Assembly (NCBI RefSeq): GCF_020858115.1 | Contig: NZ_JACYMM010000001.1 | Span: 558,001-622,000 of the forward strand | From: Janthinobacterium sp. FW305-129 | Lineage (GTDB): Bacteria; Pseudomonadota; Gammaproteobacteria; Burkholderiales; Burkholderiaceae_D | Reading direction: 5' to 3' | Length of the DNA: 64,000 nt | Shown here: one piece after another, positions 44,375 to 55,464 of the stretch | Numbering within the stretch: position 1 is the stretch's first letter | Layout: the number at the start of each line of letters is the position of its first letter | Made by a program: the position numbers and the translations under genes | The notes under the pieces: generated by a model | Told to the model about the DNA's origin: nothing | Database searches by the model: none | The model's input: only the letters and a program-made list of their open reading frames with translations

Positions 44375-45478
44375 TTACGTTACGGCATCACACGGGCGCT
44401 GCCGGCGCCGGCGCCCCGCAAAGCCCAGCAAGGCCATGCCAGCCAGCAACATGGCATAGGTTTGCGGCTCGGGCACGGCGCTGACGGGATCGAGGCGGAC
44501 AATCTCGCAAATGAGCGACTGGCAACGGCGCGCGGAAATCTGTCCCGCCTCGTTGATGCCGCCGACGGCCATGTAACTCCAGCCCGCCTCGCCCTGCACC
44601 AGACTTTCCAGGCTGTAAGTCACCCCATTGCTGTAGAACATGGCGTTTTCCCCCAGCACTTGGCCCAAGCCATCCACGCCGATCGGTGTGGAGATGGATT
44701 TCAGGAACGTGTTGTTGCCGTCGGTCTTGAGAAAACCGCGCGTCCGGTCCTGGTTCCAGTCGGGGGTGACATGGCCCACCATCTGGCCCGCATTGTTGAT
44801 GCCCGAAATCGCGCTCTGGTAACCGCCCCAGCCCGTCGCGCTGGTCATCACGCCATCCTTGTACATGAAGCCTTGCGCGCCGCCTGGCGTCGGCGCCATC
44901 GCGGAAGCGCCGACGACGACGCCATCGTCGTTGATGCCCGTGACATAGCTGTCCTTGCCGCCCAGGGTGCCCAGCGCCCGTATGCCCGTTTGCGGGTCGT
45001 ACAGATAGGCTTTCGTCGTGTAGTCGAAGGTGGCATAGCTGCCAAACCCCGCATTGAAGGCAACTTGCCCTGCAGCATTCATCGTGCCGGACCAGGTCGT
45101 TTGCCCGGCGATATTGAGCGAGGTGGCCACGCCGCCCGACAGGATGTGCACCAGCGCATTGCCATTGCTGCCGGCCGAGCGTATCAGGCTGTCCCCTGCC
45201 GCATTGCTGGCAAACACCAGATTACTCACCGCGGCCTTCGGCGCCACCGTCAACTGGCTGCCCGCCGTGGCATACACCATGTCGACGCCGTCGAGCCGGC
45301 CCACGCCGTAAATCTGCCCCATGGCGCTGATGCTGCCCACGCTCAGATTGGCCAGCGATGCATTCTCGAACACCGTGACCGAAAACCGGGGCGGCGATGC
45401 CGGCGCCCCCTGTGCGAGCGCCGGCGTGCTGACGCAAGCGCAAAACAAGGGCAGCGCGATTCTCCGGATTATTTTCAT
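44375..45478 (-). CDS. exported HAF-repeat-like protein with PEP-CTERM sorting signal
   Basis: This 367-residue protein has a signal peptide (RIALPLFCACVSTPALAQ) and recurrent segments such as GTLGGKDSYVTGINDDGVVVG and ISGINNAGQMVG (HAF/extracellular repeat style). The C-terminal tripartite signal is VPEPQTYAMLLAGMALLGFAGRRRRQR. PEP-CTERM proteins are processed by an exosortase and usually reach the surface or exopolysaccharide matrix; no exosortase is in this window. GGAGG lies 6 nt before ATG 45478. Confidence 0.88.
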   Translation of the reverse strand: MKIIRRIALPLFCACVSTPALAQGAPASPPRFSVTVFENASLANLSVGSISAMGQIYGVGRLDGVDMVYATAGSQLTVAPKAAVSNLVFASNAAGDSLIRSAGSNGNALVHILSGGVATSLNIAGQTTWSGTMNAAGQVAFNAGFGSYATFDYTTKAYLYDPQTGIRALGTLGGKDSYVTGINDDGVVVGASAMAPTPGGAQGFMYKDGVMTSATGWGGYQSAISGINNAGQMVGHVTPDWNQDRTRGFLKTDGNNTFLKSISTPIGVDGLGQVLGENAMFYSNGVTYSLESLVQGEAGWSYMAVGGINEAGQISARRCQSLICEIVRLDPVSAVPEPQTYAMLLAGMALLGFAGRRRRQRPCDAVT

Positions 45479-45511
45479 TATTCCCTCCAAGAAAAATGCA
45501 CGATACGATTA

Positions 45512-45540
45512 AATATCAAAAATGTAAACTTATTTGACAA
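45512..45540 (-). promoter_or_regulatory. promoter of the PEP-CTERM gene
   Basis: On the minus strand TTGTCA (45535-45540) and GATATT (45512-45517) have 17-bp spacing, with an AT-rich spacer. Transcription would begin about 30 bp before the ATG. Confidence 0.55.
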
Positions 45541-45749
45541 CATTGTTGTTTGCAAGGCATTTTCGGTCACGGCGTTGCCGCGCAGCCGTGCGCAATAAGT
45601 CCTTTTGTCCATGCTAAGATTTCGCAATAGACAAGATTTCCAGGCCTGGATGTCTTTGCAGAGCGCCGCAGCACATCCCGGCTCACCCCATGCTTGCTAC
45701 GCCCCTGCGCGGCATCCAGGCCCCAACTGTTTTTAACGGAGCCCACGCG

Positions 45750-46676
45750 ATGACCATTTCCGACAGCACCACCACCTTCCACAACAAGAAAGTCGTCCAG
45801 TACGACCCTGACCTGCCCTTCGACGCCTCGCCCGGCATCGTCTACCGCCTGTCGCTCGAATACGACGACAAGCGCAAGATGGACGAGCTGATCGCCGGCT
45901 TTCTCGGCAAGGCCGACAAGGGCGCGCTCGAAGCGCTGATCATCGGCATGTGGGGCGACCCGTACGAATCGGGCGCCGACGAAGTGATGGCCGCGCTGAT
46001 CGCCCACGCGCCGCAGCTGCCCAACTTGCGCGCCCTGTTCATCGGCGACATGACGTACGAGGAATGCGAAATCTCGTGGATCGTGCAAGGCAGCTACAAG
46101 CCCCTGCTGGACGCTTTCCCGCTGCTGGAAGAATTGCGCATCCGCGGCGGCAATGAGCTCGTCATCGAACCGTTCGCGCACCAGCACCTGCGCCGCTTTA
46201 CCATCGAGGCGGGCGGCCTCGATCAAAAGATCGCCGAAGCGCTGGCGCAATCGAGCATGCCGCAGCTGGAACACCTGGAACTGTGGCTGGGCACCGAGGA
46301 ATACGGCTTCTCGGGCGACGTCGACCTGTACCGCAAGGTGCTGGCGCAGCTGACCGTGCCGACCCTGAAATATCTGGGCTTGCGCGACGCGGAAATCGCC
46401 GACGACCTGGCCGTCTGGCTGGCCGAGGAACCGCTGGTGGCGCAGCTCGACACGCTCGACCTGTCGCTGGGCACCATCGGCGACCTGGGCGCCGTGGCCG
46501 TGCTCAATCACACGCAGCTGGGCGGCTTGAAGCGCCTGGACCTGTCGCACCACTACATTTCCGAGGAAAACCAGGAAAAACTGAAGGCGCTGCCCTTCGA
46601 GGTGGTGCTGGACGACCCGCAGGAAGCGGACGAGGACGACGGCGAAAGCTACCGCTACGTGGCGGTCGGCGAATAA
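45750..46676 (+). CDS. STM4015-family leucine-rich-repeat-like protein
   Basis: This 308-residue soluble protein has repeated LRR-like segments: LPNLRALFIGDM, FPLLEELRIRGG, MPQLEHLELWLG, VPTLKYLGLRDAEIAD, QLDTLDLSLGTIGDLG, LKRLDLSHHYISEENQEKL. It ends in an acidic tail. It is named after Salmonella locus STM4015, whose family has no known function. The start is ATG 45750 with CGGAG at about 9 nt. It is the first gene of the STM4015-4011 operon. An LRR surface suggests protein or peptide binding, so it may be the recognition or scaffold part. Confidence 0.87.
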   Translation: MTISDSTTTFHNKKVVQYDPDLPFDASPGIVYRLSLEYDDKRKMDELIAGFLGKADKGALEALIIGMWGDPYESGADEVMAALIAHAPQLPNLRALFIGDMTYEECEISWIVQGSYKPLLDAFPLLEELRIRGGNELVIEPFAHQHLRRFTIEAGGLDQKIAEALAQSSMPQLEHLELWLGTEEYGFSGDVDLYRKVLAQLTVPTLKYLGLRDAEIADDLAVWLAEEPLVAQLDTLDLSLGTIGDLGAVAVLNHTQLGGLKRLDLSHHYISEENQEKLKALPFEVVLDDPQEADEDDGESYRYVAVGE

Positions 46677-46691
46677 GCGGAGTCTTTTTCT

Positions 46692-47780
46692 TTGGCTACA
46701 CCCCTCACCCTGCTGGCCAGCGCCGGCAGCAAGCGCGTGCGCCTGATGCAGGCGGCGCGCGCGCAACTGCGCCTGCCGCCCGCGCAGGTGCTGGAATGGC
46801 GCGACTGGCTGGCGCAGCCGGCCCTGCTGCATGAAGCATTGCGCCAGCCAGGCATATTAAAAATCGAGCCGCCCGGCGACGATCCTGCCGCCCACCGGCT
46901 GTTGCTGCAGGCAGGCTGCAGGCTGCTGGAGCGTCCGCCGGTCGCTGCGCCCGAACACGGCGAACTGCTGGCCATGGATGCGTGGTTCGCCGGTTTTACG
47001 GCCGCCATGACTGCCCTGGCGGCGCAACTGCTTGACCTGCCGCAAACGCGCGTATTCAATGCGCCAGGCGAAATCACCGTCATGACGGACAAGCTGGCCT
47101 GCCAGCGCCACCTGGCCGCGCACGGCGTGCCCATACCGGCCTTGCTGGGACCCGTGCAAGGCTACGACCATCTGCAGGTGCTGCTGCATGAACGCCACCT
47201 TGACCGCGTGTATTTAAAGCCGCGCTACGGCTCGTCCGCGTCCGGCGTCGTCGCCTACCGCCGCAACAAGGCAGGACGCCAGCAAGCCACCACCTCGGCC
47301 GCCCTGCAGCATGGGGACGGCGCGGCGCGCCTGTTCAACGTCAAGCGCATGGCGCGCTATGAAACGCGGCACGACATCGCCGCCCTCGTCGATGCGCTGG
47401 CCGCGCAGGAACTGTACGCGGAAGCGTGGCTGAACAAGCCCCGCTGCGGCGACAGCCATTACGACCTGCGCGTCGTGACCGTGGCAGGCCAGCCCGCGCA
47501 CCGCGTGGCGCGCATCGGCGACCGCATGATGACGAATCTGCACCTCGACAACCGGCGCGGCGACGCGTCCGGCCTGCTGGACGACGCCGACCTGGCCGCG
47601 CTGGAACAGACCGCCGCCCTGGCCGCGCGCGCCTTCCCCCATAGCCACGTGACGGGCTACGACCTCGTCGTGCGCCACGGCCAGGCCCATGTGCTGGAAG
47701 CGAACGCCTTCGGCGACCTGCTGCCAGGCTTGCTGTGGCAAGGCATCGATACTTACACGGCGCAACTGACCCATGTTTAA
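46692..47780 (+). CDS. STM4014-family protein, ATP-grasp-like
   Basis: This 362-residue protein starts TPLTLLASAGSKRVRLMQAAR. An ATP-grasp-like core follows, with MTDKLACQRHLAAHGVPIPALLG, VYLKPRYGSSASGVVAYRR (P-loop-like Lys and Gly region) and GYDLVVRHGQAHVLEANAFGDLLPG (Mg2+-binding Glu and Asn). ATP-grasp enzymes form amide or thioester bonds through acyl phosphates. The start appears to be TTG 46692 with CGGAG about 10 nt before it; the next Met would delete conserved N-terminal sequence. It overlaps the next gene by 8 bp. Confidence 0.85.
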   Translation: MATPLTLLASAGSKRVRLMQAARAQLRLPPAQVLEWRDWLAQPALLHEALRQPGILKIEPPGDDPAAHRLLLQAGCRLLERPPVAAPEHGELLAMDAWFAGFTAAMTALAAQLLDLPQTRVFNAPGEITVMTDKLACQRHLAAHGVPIPALLGPVQGYDHLQVLLHERHLDRVYLKPRYGSSASGVVAYRRNKAGRQQATTSAALQHGDGAARLFNVKRMARYETRHDIAALVDALAAQELYAEAWLNKPRCGDSHYDLRVVTVAGQPAHRVARIGDRMMTNLHLDNRRGDASGLLDDADLAALEQTAALAARAFPHSHVTGYDLVVRHGQAHVLEANAFGDLLPGLLWQGIDTYTAQLTHV

Positions 47781-48615
47781 CAACACCCCGGCCATCCCCG
47801 ACATGCACGCCATCGTCGGCAGCCACGACATCGTCTTCCTCACGCTCGACACCCTGCGCTTTGACGTGGCGCAAGCGCTGTACGAGGCGGGCGAATTGCC
47901 CGTGCTGGGGCGCTTCTTGCCGCCGGGAGGCTGGGAACGCCGCCACTCGCCCGCCACGTTCACGTATGCGGCGCACCAGGCCTTCTTCGCGGGCTTCTTG
48001 CCCACGCCGGCCGCGCCGGGCCGCCATCCGCGCCTGTTCGCTTCCGCCTTCGCCGGCAGCGAAACGACGTCGCCGCACACGTTTGCGTTCGAAGAAGCGG
48101 ACCTTCCCGCCGCGCTGGCCGCGCGCGGCTACCGCACCATCTGCATCGGCGGCGTGGGCTTTTTCAACAAGCAAACGGCGCTGGGCTGCGTGCTGCCGTC
48201 GCTGTTCCAGGAAAGCCACTGGAGCGCGGGCATGGGCGTGGCCAGCCGCCATTCGACCGAAAAACAGGTGGCGCTGGCCATCGACCGCCTGGCAGACGGT
48301 GCGCAGCGCACCTTTTTATTCATCAACGTGGCCGCCCTGCATACGCCGAACCGCGCCTACCTGCCCGGCTGCCGCGCCGATTGCCTGGACAGCCATGCTG
48401 CCGCCCTGCGCTATGTCGATGGCGCGCTGGCGCCCCTGTTTGCCGCCTGCGCCGCGCGCGCGCCCACGTTCGCCATCGTCTGCTCGGACCACGGCAGCGC
48501 GTATGGCGAAGACGGCTACCGGGGCCACCGGGTGGCCCACGACAGCGTGTGGAACGTGCCGTACGCGCACTTCTTCATCGCCCCCGATACACTTCCCAAG
48601 GAATCCCCACCGTGA
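47773..48615 (+). CDS. STM4013-family sulfatase-fold hydrolase
   Basis: This 280-residue protein has the alkaline-phosphatase superfamily layout: N-terminal metal site IVFLTLDTLRFDVA, HTPNRAYLPGC in the middle, and C-terminal metal site AIVCSDHGSAYGEDGYRGHRV. The sulfatase formylglycine motif C/S-x-P-x-R is absent. The nucleophile region reads HSPATFTYAAHQAF, so a Ser or Thr nucleophile, and phosphatase or phosphotransferase chemistry, is more likely than sulfate hydrolysis. No signal peptide, so it is cytoplasmic. It overlaps its neighbours by 8 bp and 4 bp. Confidence 0.85.
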   Translation: MFNNTPAIPDMHAIVGSHDIVFLTLDTLRFDVAQALYEAGELPVLGRFLPPGGWERRHSPATFTYAAHQAFFAGFLPTPAAPGRHPRLFASAFAGSETTSPHTFAFEEADLPAALAARGYRTICIGGVGFFNKQTALGCVLPSLFQESHWSAGMGVASRHSTEKQVALAIDRLADGAQRTFLFINVAALHTPNRAYLPGCRADCLDSHAAALRYVDGALAPLFAACAARAPTFAIVCSDHGSAYGEDGYRGHRVAHDSVWNVPYAHFFIAPDTLPKESPP

Positions 48616-49991
48616 ATCCATCCGAACAGCCGGGCACCCTGGCGCAGCGCATGCGCCACACGCCCTACCAGGCCTATTCCTATTCGTATCCGCACAAGGC
48701 GGCCTACCGCGCCTTGCCGCAGGCGGCGCCGCTGGCGCCACTGTGGGCGCGGCAAGACCGCTCCGCCCTGTTTGCGTATATCCATATTCCGTTTTGCGAG
48801 ATGCGCTGCGGCTTTTGCAACCTGTTCGCCATGGCCCGCCCCAGCGCCGGCATGGTCGAGCGCTATGTGCGGCAAGTGCTGGTGCAGATGCGTGCCCTGG
48901 CCGGCGCGCTGGGCGAACGGCGCTTTGCCCGCTTCGCGCTGGGCGGCGGCACGCCCACCTACCTGTCGCCCGCGCAGCTGGACACCCTGCTGTGCGGCGC
49001 GCGCGACATCCTCGGCATTGACCTGCAACAAACGCCGGCCGGCATCGAAGCGTCGCCCGAAACCATCACGGCCGAACGGCTGGCCGTCTGCCGCGCGCAC
49101 GGCATCGACCGCGTCAGCCTGGGCATCCAGAGCTTTGCCGCCGGCGAAATGCGCGCGCTGGCCCGCCCCCAGCAAAACGCCACCGTCCATCACGCCATCG
49201 GCCTGATACGCGCGGCCGGCTTCCCCACCCTGAACCTGGACCTGATCTACGGCATCGCGGGGCAAACCGTCGCCAGCCTGCTCGCTTCCATCGACAGCGC
49301 GCTGGCCTTCCGGCCCGAGGAAATCTATCTGTATCCGCTGTACGTGCGCGAACAGACGGGCCTTGGAAAAGTGGCGCGCCGGCAGGGCGCGCAATCGCTC
49401 AGTCCCATCATGCTGGCGCAGGACGGCGACAGCCGTCTGGCCCTGTACGCGGCCGCGCGCGACCATTTGCGCGCCCAGGGCTACGAGCAGGTGTCGATGC
49501 GCATGTTCCGCGCCCCCCATGCGCCGGAACAAGACGGGCCTTCGTACTGCTGCCAGAATGACGGCATGGTGGGCCTGGGCGCGGGCGCCCGCTCGTACAC
49601 GGCCAGCCTCCATTACTCGAGCGAATACGCGGTGGCGCGGCTTGATACCATCAACATCATCGACAACTACCTGGCGCTCGACGAGGCGCGCTTCGCCCAG
49701 GCCGAACACGGCTACCAGCTCGATGAGGAAGAACAGCGCCGGCGCTACGTGATCCAGTCGCTGCTGACGGAACCGGGCCTGGACCGCGACGCCTACACGG
49801 CGCGCTTCGGCTCCCGCTGCGAGATTGATCTGCCGCAGCTGGCCGAGCTGCACGCGCTGGAGCTGGTGCAGGAGGATGGTCCGCTGCTGCGGCTGAACGA
49901 GCGGGGCTACAGCTACGCCGACACCATCGGCCCGTGGCTGGCCTCCGAGACGGTGCGCGCGCTGATGGCGCAAGAGGGCCAGGCGTGCTGA
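48612..49991 (+). CDS. STM4012-family radical SAM protein (HemN-like)
   Basis: This 459-residue protein has the radical SAM cluster motif FCEMRCGFCNLF (CxxxCxxC) near residue 65. The downstream HemN-like features are LGGGTPTYLSPAQLD, GIEASPETIT, RVSLGIQSFAAGEM and LNLDLIYGIAGQT. HemN relatives include methyltransferases and haem chaperones as well as coproporphyrinogen dehydrogenase, so fold does not give the reaction. Start is GTG 48612 overlapping the STM4013 stop (GTGA), with AAGGA 9 nt upstream. It is cytoplasmic and oxygen-sensitive by expectation. Confidence 0.88.
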   Translation: MNPSEQPGTLAQRMRHTPYQAYSYSYPHKAAYRALPQAAPLAPLWARQDRSALFAYIHIPFCEMRCGFCNLFAMARPSAGMVERYVRQVLVQMRALAGALGERRFARFALGGGTPTYLSPAQLDTLLCGARDILGIDLQQTPAGIEASPETITAERLAVCRAHGIDRVSLGIQSFAAGEMRALARPQQNATVHHAIGLIRAAGFPTLNLDLIYGIAGQTVASLLASIDSALAFRPEEIYLYPLYVREQTGLGKVARRQGAQSLSPIMLAQDGDSRLALYAAARDHLRAQGYEQVSMRMFRAPHAPEQDGPSYCCQNDGMVGLGAGARSYTASLHYSSEYAVARLDTINIIDNYLALDEARFAQAEHGYQLDEEEQRRRYVIQSLLTEPGLDRDAYTARFGSRCEIDLPQLAELHALELVQEDGPLLRLNERGYSYADTIGPWLASETVRALMAQEGQAC

Positions 49992-50863
49992 CAACGCAAG
50001 CAGCAACGCTGTCCCTGCTGTACCGCGGTACGCTATCGAGCTGCAACTACGCCTGCGGCTACTGCCCGTTTGCCAAGAAGCGCGACAGCCGCGCCGCGCT
50101 GGCCCGCGATGCGCGCGAAGTGGCGCGTTTTACGGACTGGGTGGCGGCGCAAGCGCGCCCCATCGGCGTGCTGTTCACGCCCTGGGGCGAAGCGCTGGTG
50201 CGGCGCCACTACCGGAGCGCGATGCAGACACTGGCGGCGCTGCCCCACGTGCGCCAGGTGGCGCTGCAGACGAATCTGTCCGGTCCCCTGGACTGGCTGG
50301 ATAAGATGGACGGGCTGGAAAAGGTCGGCCTGTGGTGCACCTACCACCCGGACCAGACGACCTTGTCCCGCTTTCTCGCCCGCTGCGCCCGGCTCGATGC
50401 CATGGGCGTGCGCTATTCCGTCGGCGTGGTGGCCATGAACGAACACCTGGACGCCATCCGCGCCCTGCGCGCGGCGCTGCCCGCCCACGTCTACCTGTGG
50501 CTGAACGCGTACGACAGGCGCGGCCCCGGCTATTACAGCGAACCAGAGCTGGCCGAACTGGACGCCATCGATCCGTGGTTTGCGCAAAACCGCCGCCCGT
50601 CGCCCTCGCGCAATAAACCGTGCCTGGCGGGCGAAGCGGCGCTGTCCGTCGATGGCGACGGCGAGCTGGCGCGCTGCCACTTCGTGCCCGAGCGGCTGGG
50701 GAATCTGTACACGGACGACCTGGCGGACCTGCTGCAAGAAAAATCCTGCCCCCGCTTCAAGTGCGATTGCTATATCGGCTACGCGCAGCGCAAGGATTTG
50801 CCGTTCCAGTCCACGTTTGAAAACGGCGTGCTGGCGCGCATCGCGCCTTTGCACCGGACGTAA
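49985..50863 (+). CDS. STM4011-family radical SAM protein
   Basis: This 292-residue protein has the SAM-cluster motif SCNYACGYCPFAK near residue 20 and a compact TIM-barrel core. The Cys-rich C-terminus (NKPCLAGEAAL, LARCHFVPERLGNLY, CPRFKCDCYIGYAQRK) suggests auxiliary iron-sulfur ligands as in SPASM/twitch enzymes that modify peptides. Start is GTG 49985, overlapping the STM4012 stop by 7 bp. It is the last gene of the five; a terminator follows at once. Confidence 0.87.
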   Translation: MLTTQAATLSLLYRGTLSSCNYACGYCPFAKKRDSRAALARDAREVARFTDWVAAQARPIGVLFTPWGEALVRRHYRSAMQTLAALPHVRQVALQTNLSGPLDWLDKMDGLEKVGLWCTYHPDQTTLSRFLARCARLDAMGVRYSVGVVAMNEHLDAIRALRAALPAHVYLWLNAYDRRGPGYYSEPELAELDAIDPWFAQNRRPSPSRNKPCLAGEAALSVDGDGELARCHFVPERLGNLYTDDLADLLQEKSCPRFKCDCYIGYAQRKDLPFQSTFENGVLARIAPLHRT

Positions 50864-50896
50864 AAAAGCGCGGGCCAACCGCACCCGCGCTTTTTA
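50862..50896 (+). terminator. terminator of the STM4015-4011 operon
   Basis: AAAAAAGCGCGGG pairs with CCCGCGCTTTTT, starting inside the STM4011 stop codon. Confidence 0.9.
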
Positions 50897-50920
50897 TCAA
50901 TCAGATTACGATACTTACAA

Positions 50921-51036
50921 CGCCGAACAAAACCGTAGCGAGCGGAAGGGAGTTGCGGCCGAGAAGCGCAACTGTACGAAGGTACAGTGAGCATCGCAGG
51001 CCGTAAATCACGACGCGCAGTAGGTTTTGGTCGGTG
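50921..51036 (-). repeat. structured 116-bp inverted-repeat element downstream of the prolyl oligopeptidase gene
   Basis: The outer arms CGCCGAACAAAACC (50921) and GGTTTTGGTCGGTG (51023) enclose a nested stem GGCC...GGCC and a central ACTGTAC-gaag-GTACAGT hairpin (50971-50988). The layout resembles the elements at 948, 58698 and 63565, and again it lies 12 bp beyond a stop codon. The sequence is only loosely related, so it may be a second family. Confidence 0.6.
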
Positions 51037-51048
51037 TCCTTAGCTAGA

Positions 51049-53259
<2,211 letters not shown>

Positions 53260-53532
53260 TGTTGGATGTCGAGGAAAGCAAGCCGTTCAAACTCGCGCTG
53301 CGGCTGCCCATGTTGACTTTCGCCAAGAGAAATCATAGCGCGGATTGCCACTTTTAAAGCACAGTTATCCGGTGGATTTGCCGTCTTTTATTTGGACAAT
53401 TCCAAGGAATTGCCGTGATAAATCTCGCTTTCGCCGGAATCGGCAAACTGACGTTCATGCAAGAAACATTATCAAAAGCAAATACGTTTCATCAAGCCGT
53501 CATAAATAGTCCTTACCATAGGCAACTTGTTC

Positions 53533-55446
53533 ATGGCCCGTCCAGAGGCCGTGCCGCCACAGCCGCCTATGCACACTCTCGCCCTCCCTTCCGCCACCGC
53601 CGTGCCGCCCGGCGCGATGCCATCGAATGTGGCTTACCTGAAACCGCCATCGGCCGCCATGACCATCGAAGGGACGGATGCCTTGCACGATATCCTGGCG
53701 GGCCGCAAGCTCAGCGCGCTGTTCCAACCCATCATCCACATGCACAGCGGCGACATCATCGGCTACGAAGGCTTGATACGGGGGCCGTCCGACAGCCCCC
53801 TGCACGCGCCGATGAATCTGTTCAAGGTGGCGCGCGCGCATGACCTGACGCTGGAAGTGGAACATTTGTGCCGGCAAGTCGTGCTGGAACGCTTTGCGGA
53901 ACTGCAGCTGCCAGGAAAACTGTTTCTCAACGTCAGCCCGGAATGCTTGCTGCTACGCAATGCGCGCCATGGCGAAACCCTGGAATACATCGAGCACATC
54001 GGCATCAACCCGGACAGGGTCATCATCGAGCTGACGGAAAACCAGCCCACGTATGACTACGAGCTGATGCGCGAAGCGGTGCTGCATTACCGCAACATGG
54101 GTTTCCAGATCGCCATTGACGACCTGGGCGAAGGTTTTTCCAGCCTGCGCCTGTGGTCGGAACTGCGCCCCGAGTACGTGAAAATCGACATGCATTTCAT
54201 CCAGGGCATCAATAATGACCCCGTGAAACTGCAATTCGTGCGCTCGATCCAGGAAATCGCGGAAAAATCGGGCACCCTGGTGATCGCCGAAGGCATCGAA
54301 GCGCAGACGGAATTGCTGGTCTTGCGCGACCTGGGCGTGGCGTTCGGCCAGGGCTATCACCTGGGACGCCCCAATGCGGTGCCGGCGCGGGCGCTGCCGG
54401 CCGAAGTGGTGCAGGCGCTGGGGCGCAACGGCGTGGCCGTGTATCCGCAGCGCAGCAGCCTGGAAAAGAACGGCGCCAGCATCCGCAAGCTGCTGCACCG
54501 CGTGGCGGCCGTCTCGCCGGAAAAGAACAATAACGAGGTGTACGATATCTTCCTGAAGGAACCGAAGCTGATGATCATCCCCGTCGTCGACGACGGCGTG
54601 CCGCTGGGCCTGATCAGCCGCTTCGAAATGATCGACCACTTCGCCCGTCCCTACCAGCGCGAACTGTATGGCAAGAAATCGTGCAGCCTGTTCATGGATG
54701 CCAATCCCCTGATCGCCGACCACGAAACGAGCTTGCAGGAGCTCAGCTACACCATGGTGCAATCGAGCGCCCACCACCTGTTCAACGGTTTCATCATCAC
54801 CGAACACGGCCGCTACCTGGGCATGGGCACGGGACACGACCTGATGCGCGAAATCACGCAGATGCAGATCAATGCGGCCCGCTACGCCAACCCGCTGACG
54901 CAACTGCCCGGCAACGTGCCCATCAACGAGCATATCGACCGCTTATTGCACAGCGGCAGCCGCTTCTGGGTCTGCTATTGCGACCTCGACCACTTCAAGC
55001 CCTTCAACGACGTGTACGGCTACCGCAAGGGCGACGACGTGATCCAGCTGACGGGAGAAATCCTCAGCAGCCATTGCGACCCGAACCGCGATTTCATCGG
55101 CCACATCGGCGGCGACGATTTCATGATCCTGTTCCAGAGCGAAGACTGGGAAACGCGCTGCCACGCCATGCTGGACGACTTCGCGGCCGCCATCCTCGCC
55201 TACTACAGCACGGGCGACTGCGAACGGGGCGGCTACATCAGCGAAGACCGGCAAGGCAAGAAAGTGTTTTATTCGTTGATCAGCCTGTCGCTGGGCGTCA
55301 TCAAGGTCGAGGCGCACCAGTACTACACGCACCATCAGATCGCCACGCAGGCGGCCGAAGCGAAGAAGCAAGCGAAGAAAATCCACGGCAACAGCCTGTT
55401 CCTGGATAGGCGGCAAGGCACGGGCGTGGCCCGCATGGATGCCTAG
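53533..55446 (+). CDS. EAL-CBS-GGDEF cyclic-di-GMP protein
   Basis: This 637-residue cytoplasmic signalling protein has no membrane helix. The EAL domain (about 50-300) has YEGLIRGP in place of EAL, NVSPECLL, ELTENQP, AIDDLGEGFSSL, YVKIDMHFIQ and VIAEGIEAQTE. The metal and catalytic residues look intact, so phosphodiesterase activity is plausible. A CBS-pair-like linker (about 320-450) could bind a nucleotide. The GGDEF domain (about 455-610) has CYCDLDHFKPFNDVYGYRKGD and GHIGGDDFMILF. The signature is GGDDF rather than GGDEF, so cyclase activity is doubtful. Confidence 0.9.
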   Translation: MARPEAVPPQPPMHTLALPSATAVPPGAMPSNVAYLKPPSAAMTIEGTDALHDILAGRKLSALFQPIIHMHSGDIIGYEGLIRGPSDSPLHAPMNLFKVARAHDLTLEVEHLCRQVVLERFAELQLPGKLFLNVSPECLLLRNARHGETLEYIEHIGINPDRVIIELTENQPTYDYELMREAVLHYRNMGFQIAIDDLGEGFSSLRLWSELRPEYVKIDMHFIQGINNDPVKLQFVRSIQEIAEKSGTLVIAEGIEAQTELLVLRDLGVAFGQGYHLGRPNAVPARALPAEVVQALGRNGVAVYPQRSSLEKNGASIRKLLHRVAAVSPEKNNNEVYDIFLKEPKLMIIPVVDDGVPLGLISRFEMIDHFARPYQRELYGKKSCSLFMDANPLIADHETSLQELSYTMVQSSAHHLFNGFIITEHGRYLGMGTGHDLMREITQMQINAARYANPLTQLPGNVPINEHIDRLLHSGSRFWVCYCDLDHFKPFNDVYGYRKGDDVIQLTGEILSSHCDPNRDFIGHIGGDDFMILFQSEDWETRCHAMLDDFAAAILAYYSTGDCERGGYISEDRQGKKVFYSLISLSLGVIKVEAHQYYTHHQIATQAAEAKKQAKKIHGNSLFLDRRQGTGVARMDA

Positions 55447-55464
55447 CCAGGGTTCAACGGGGCA

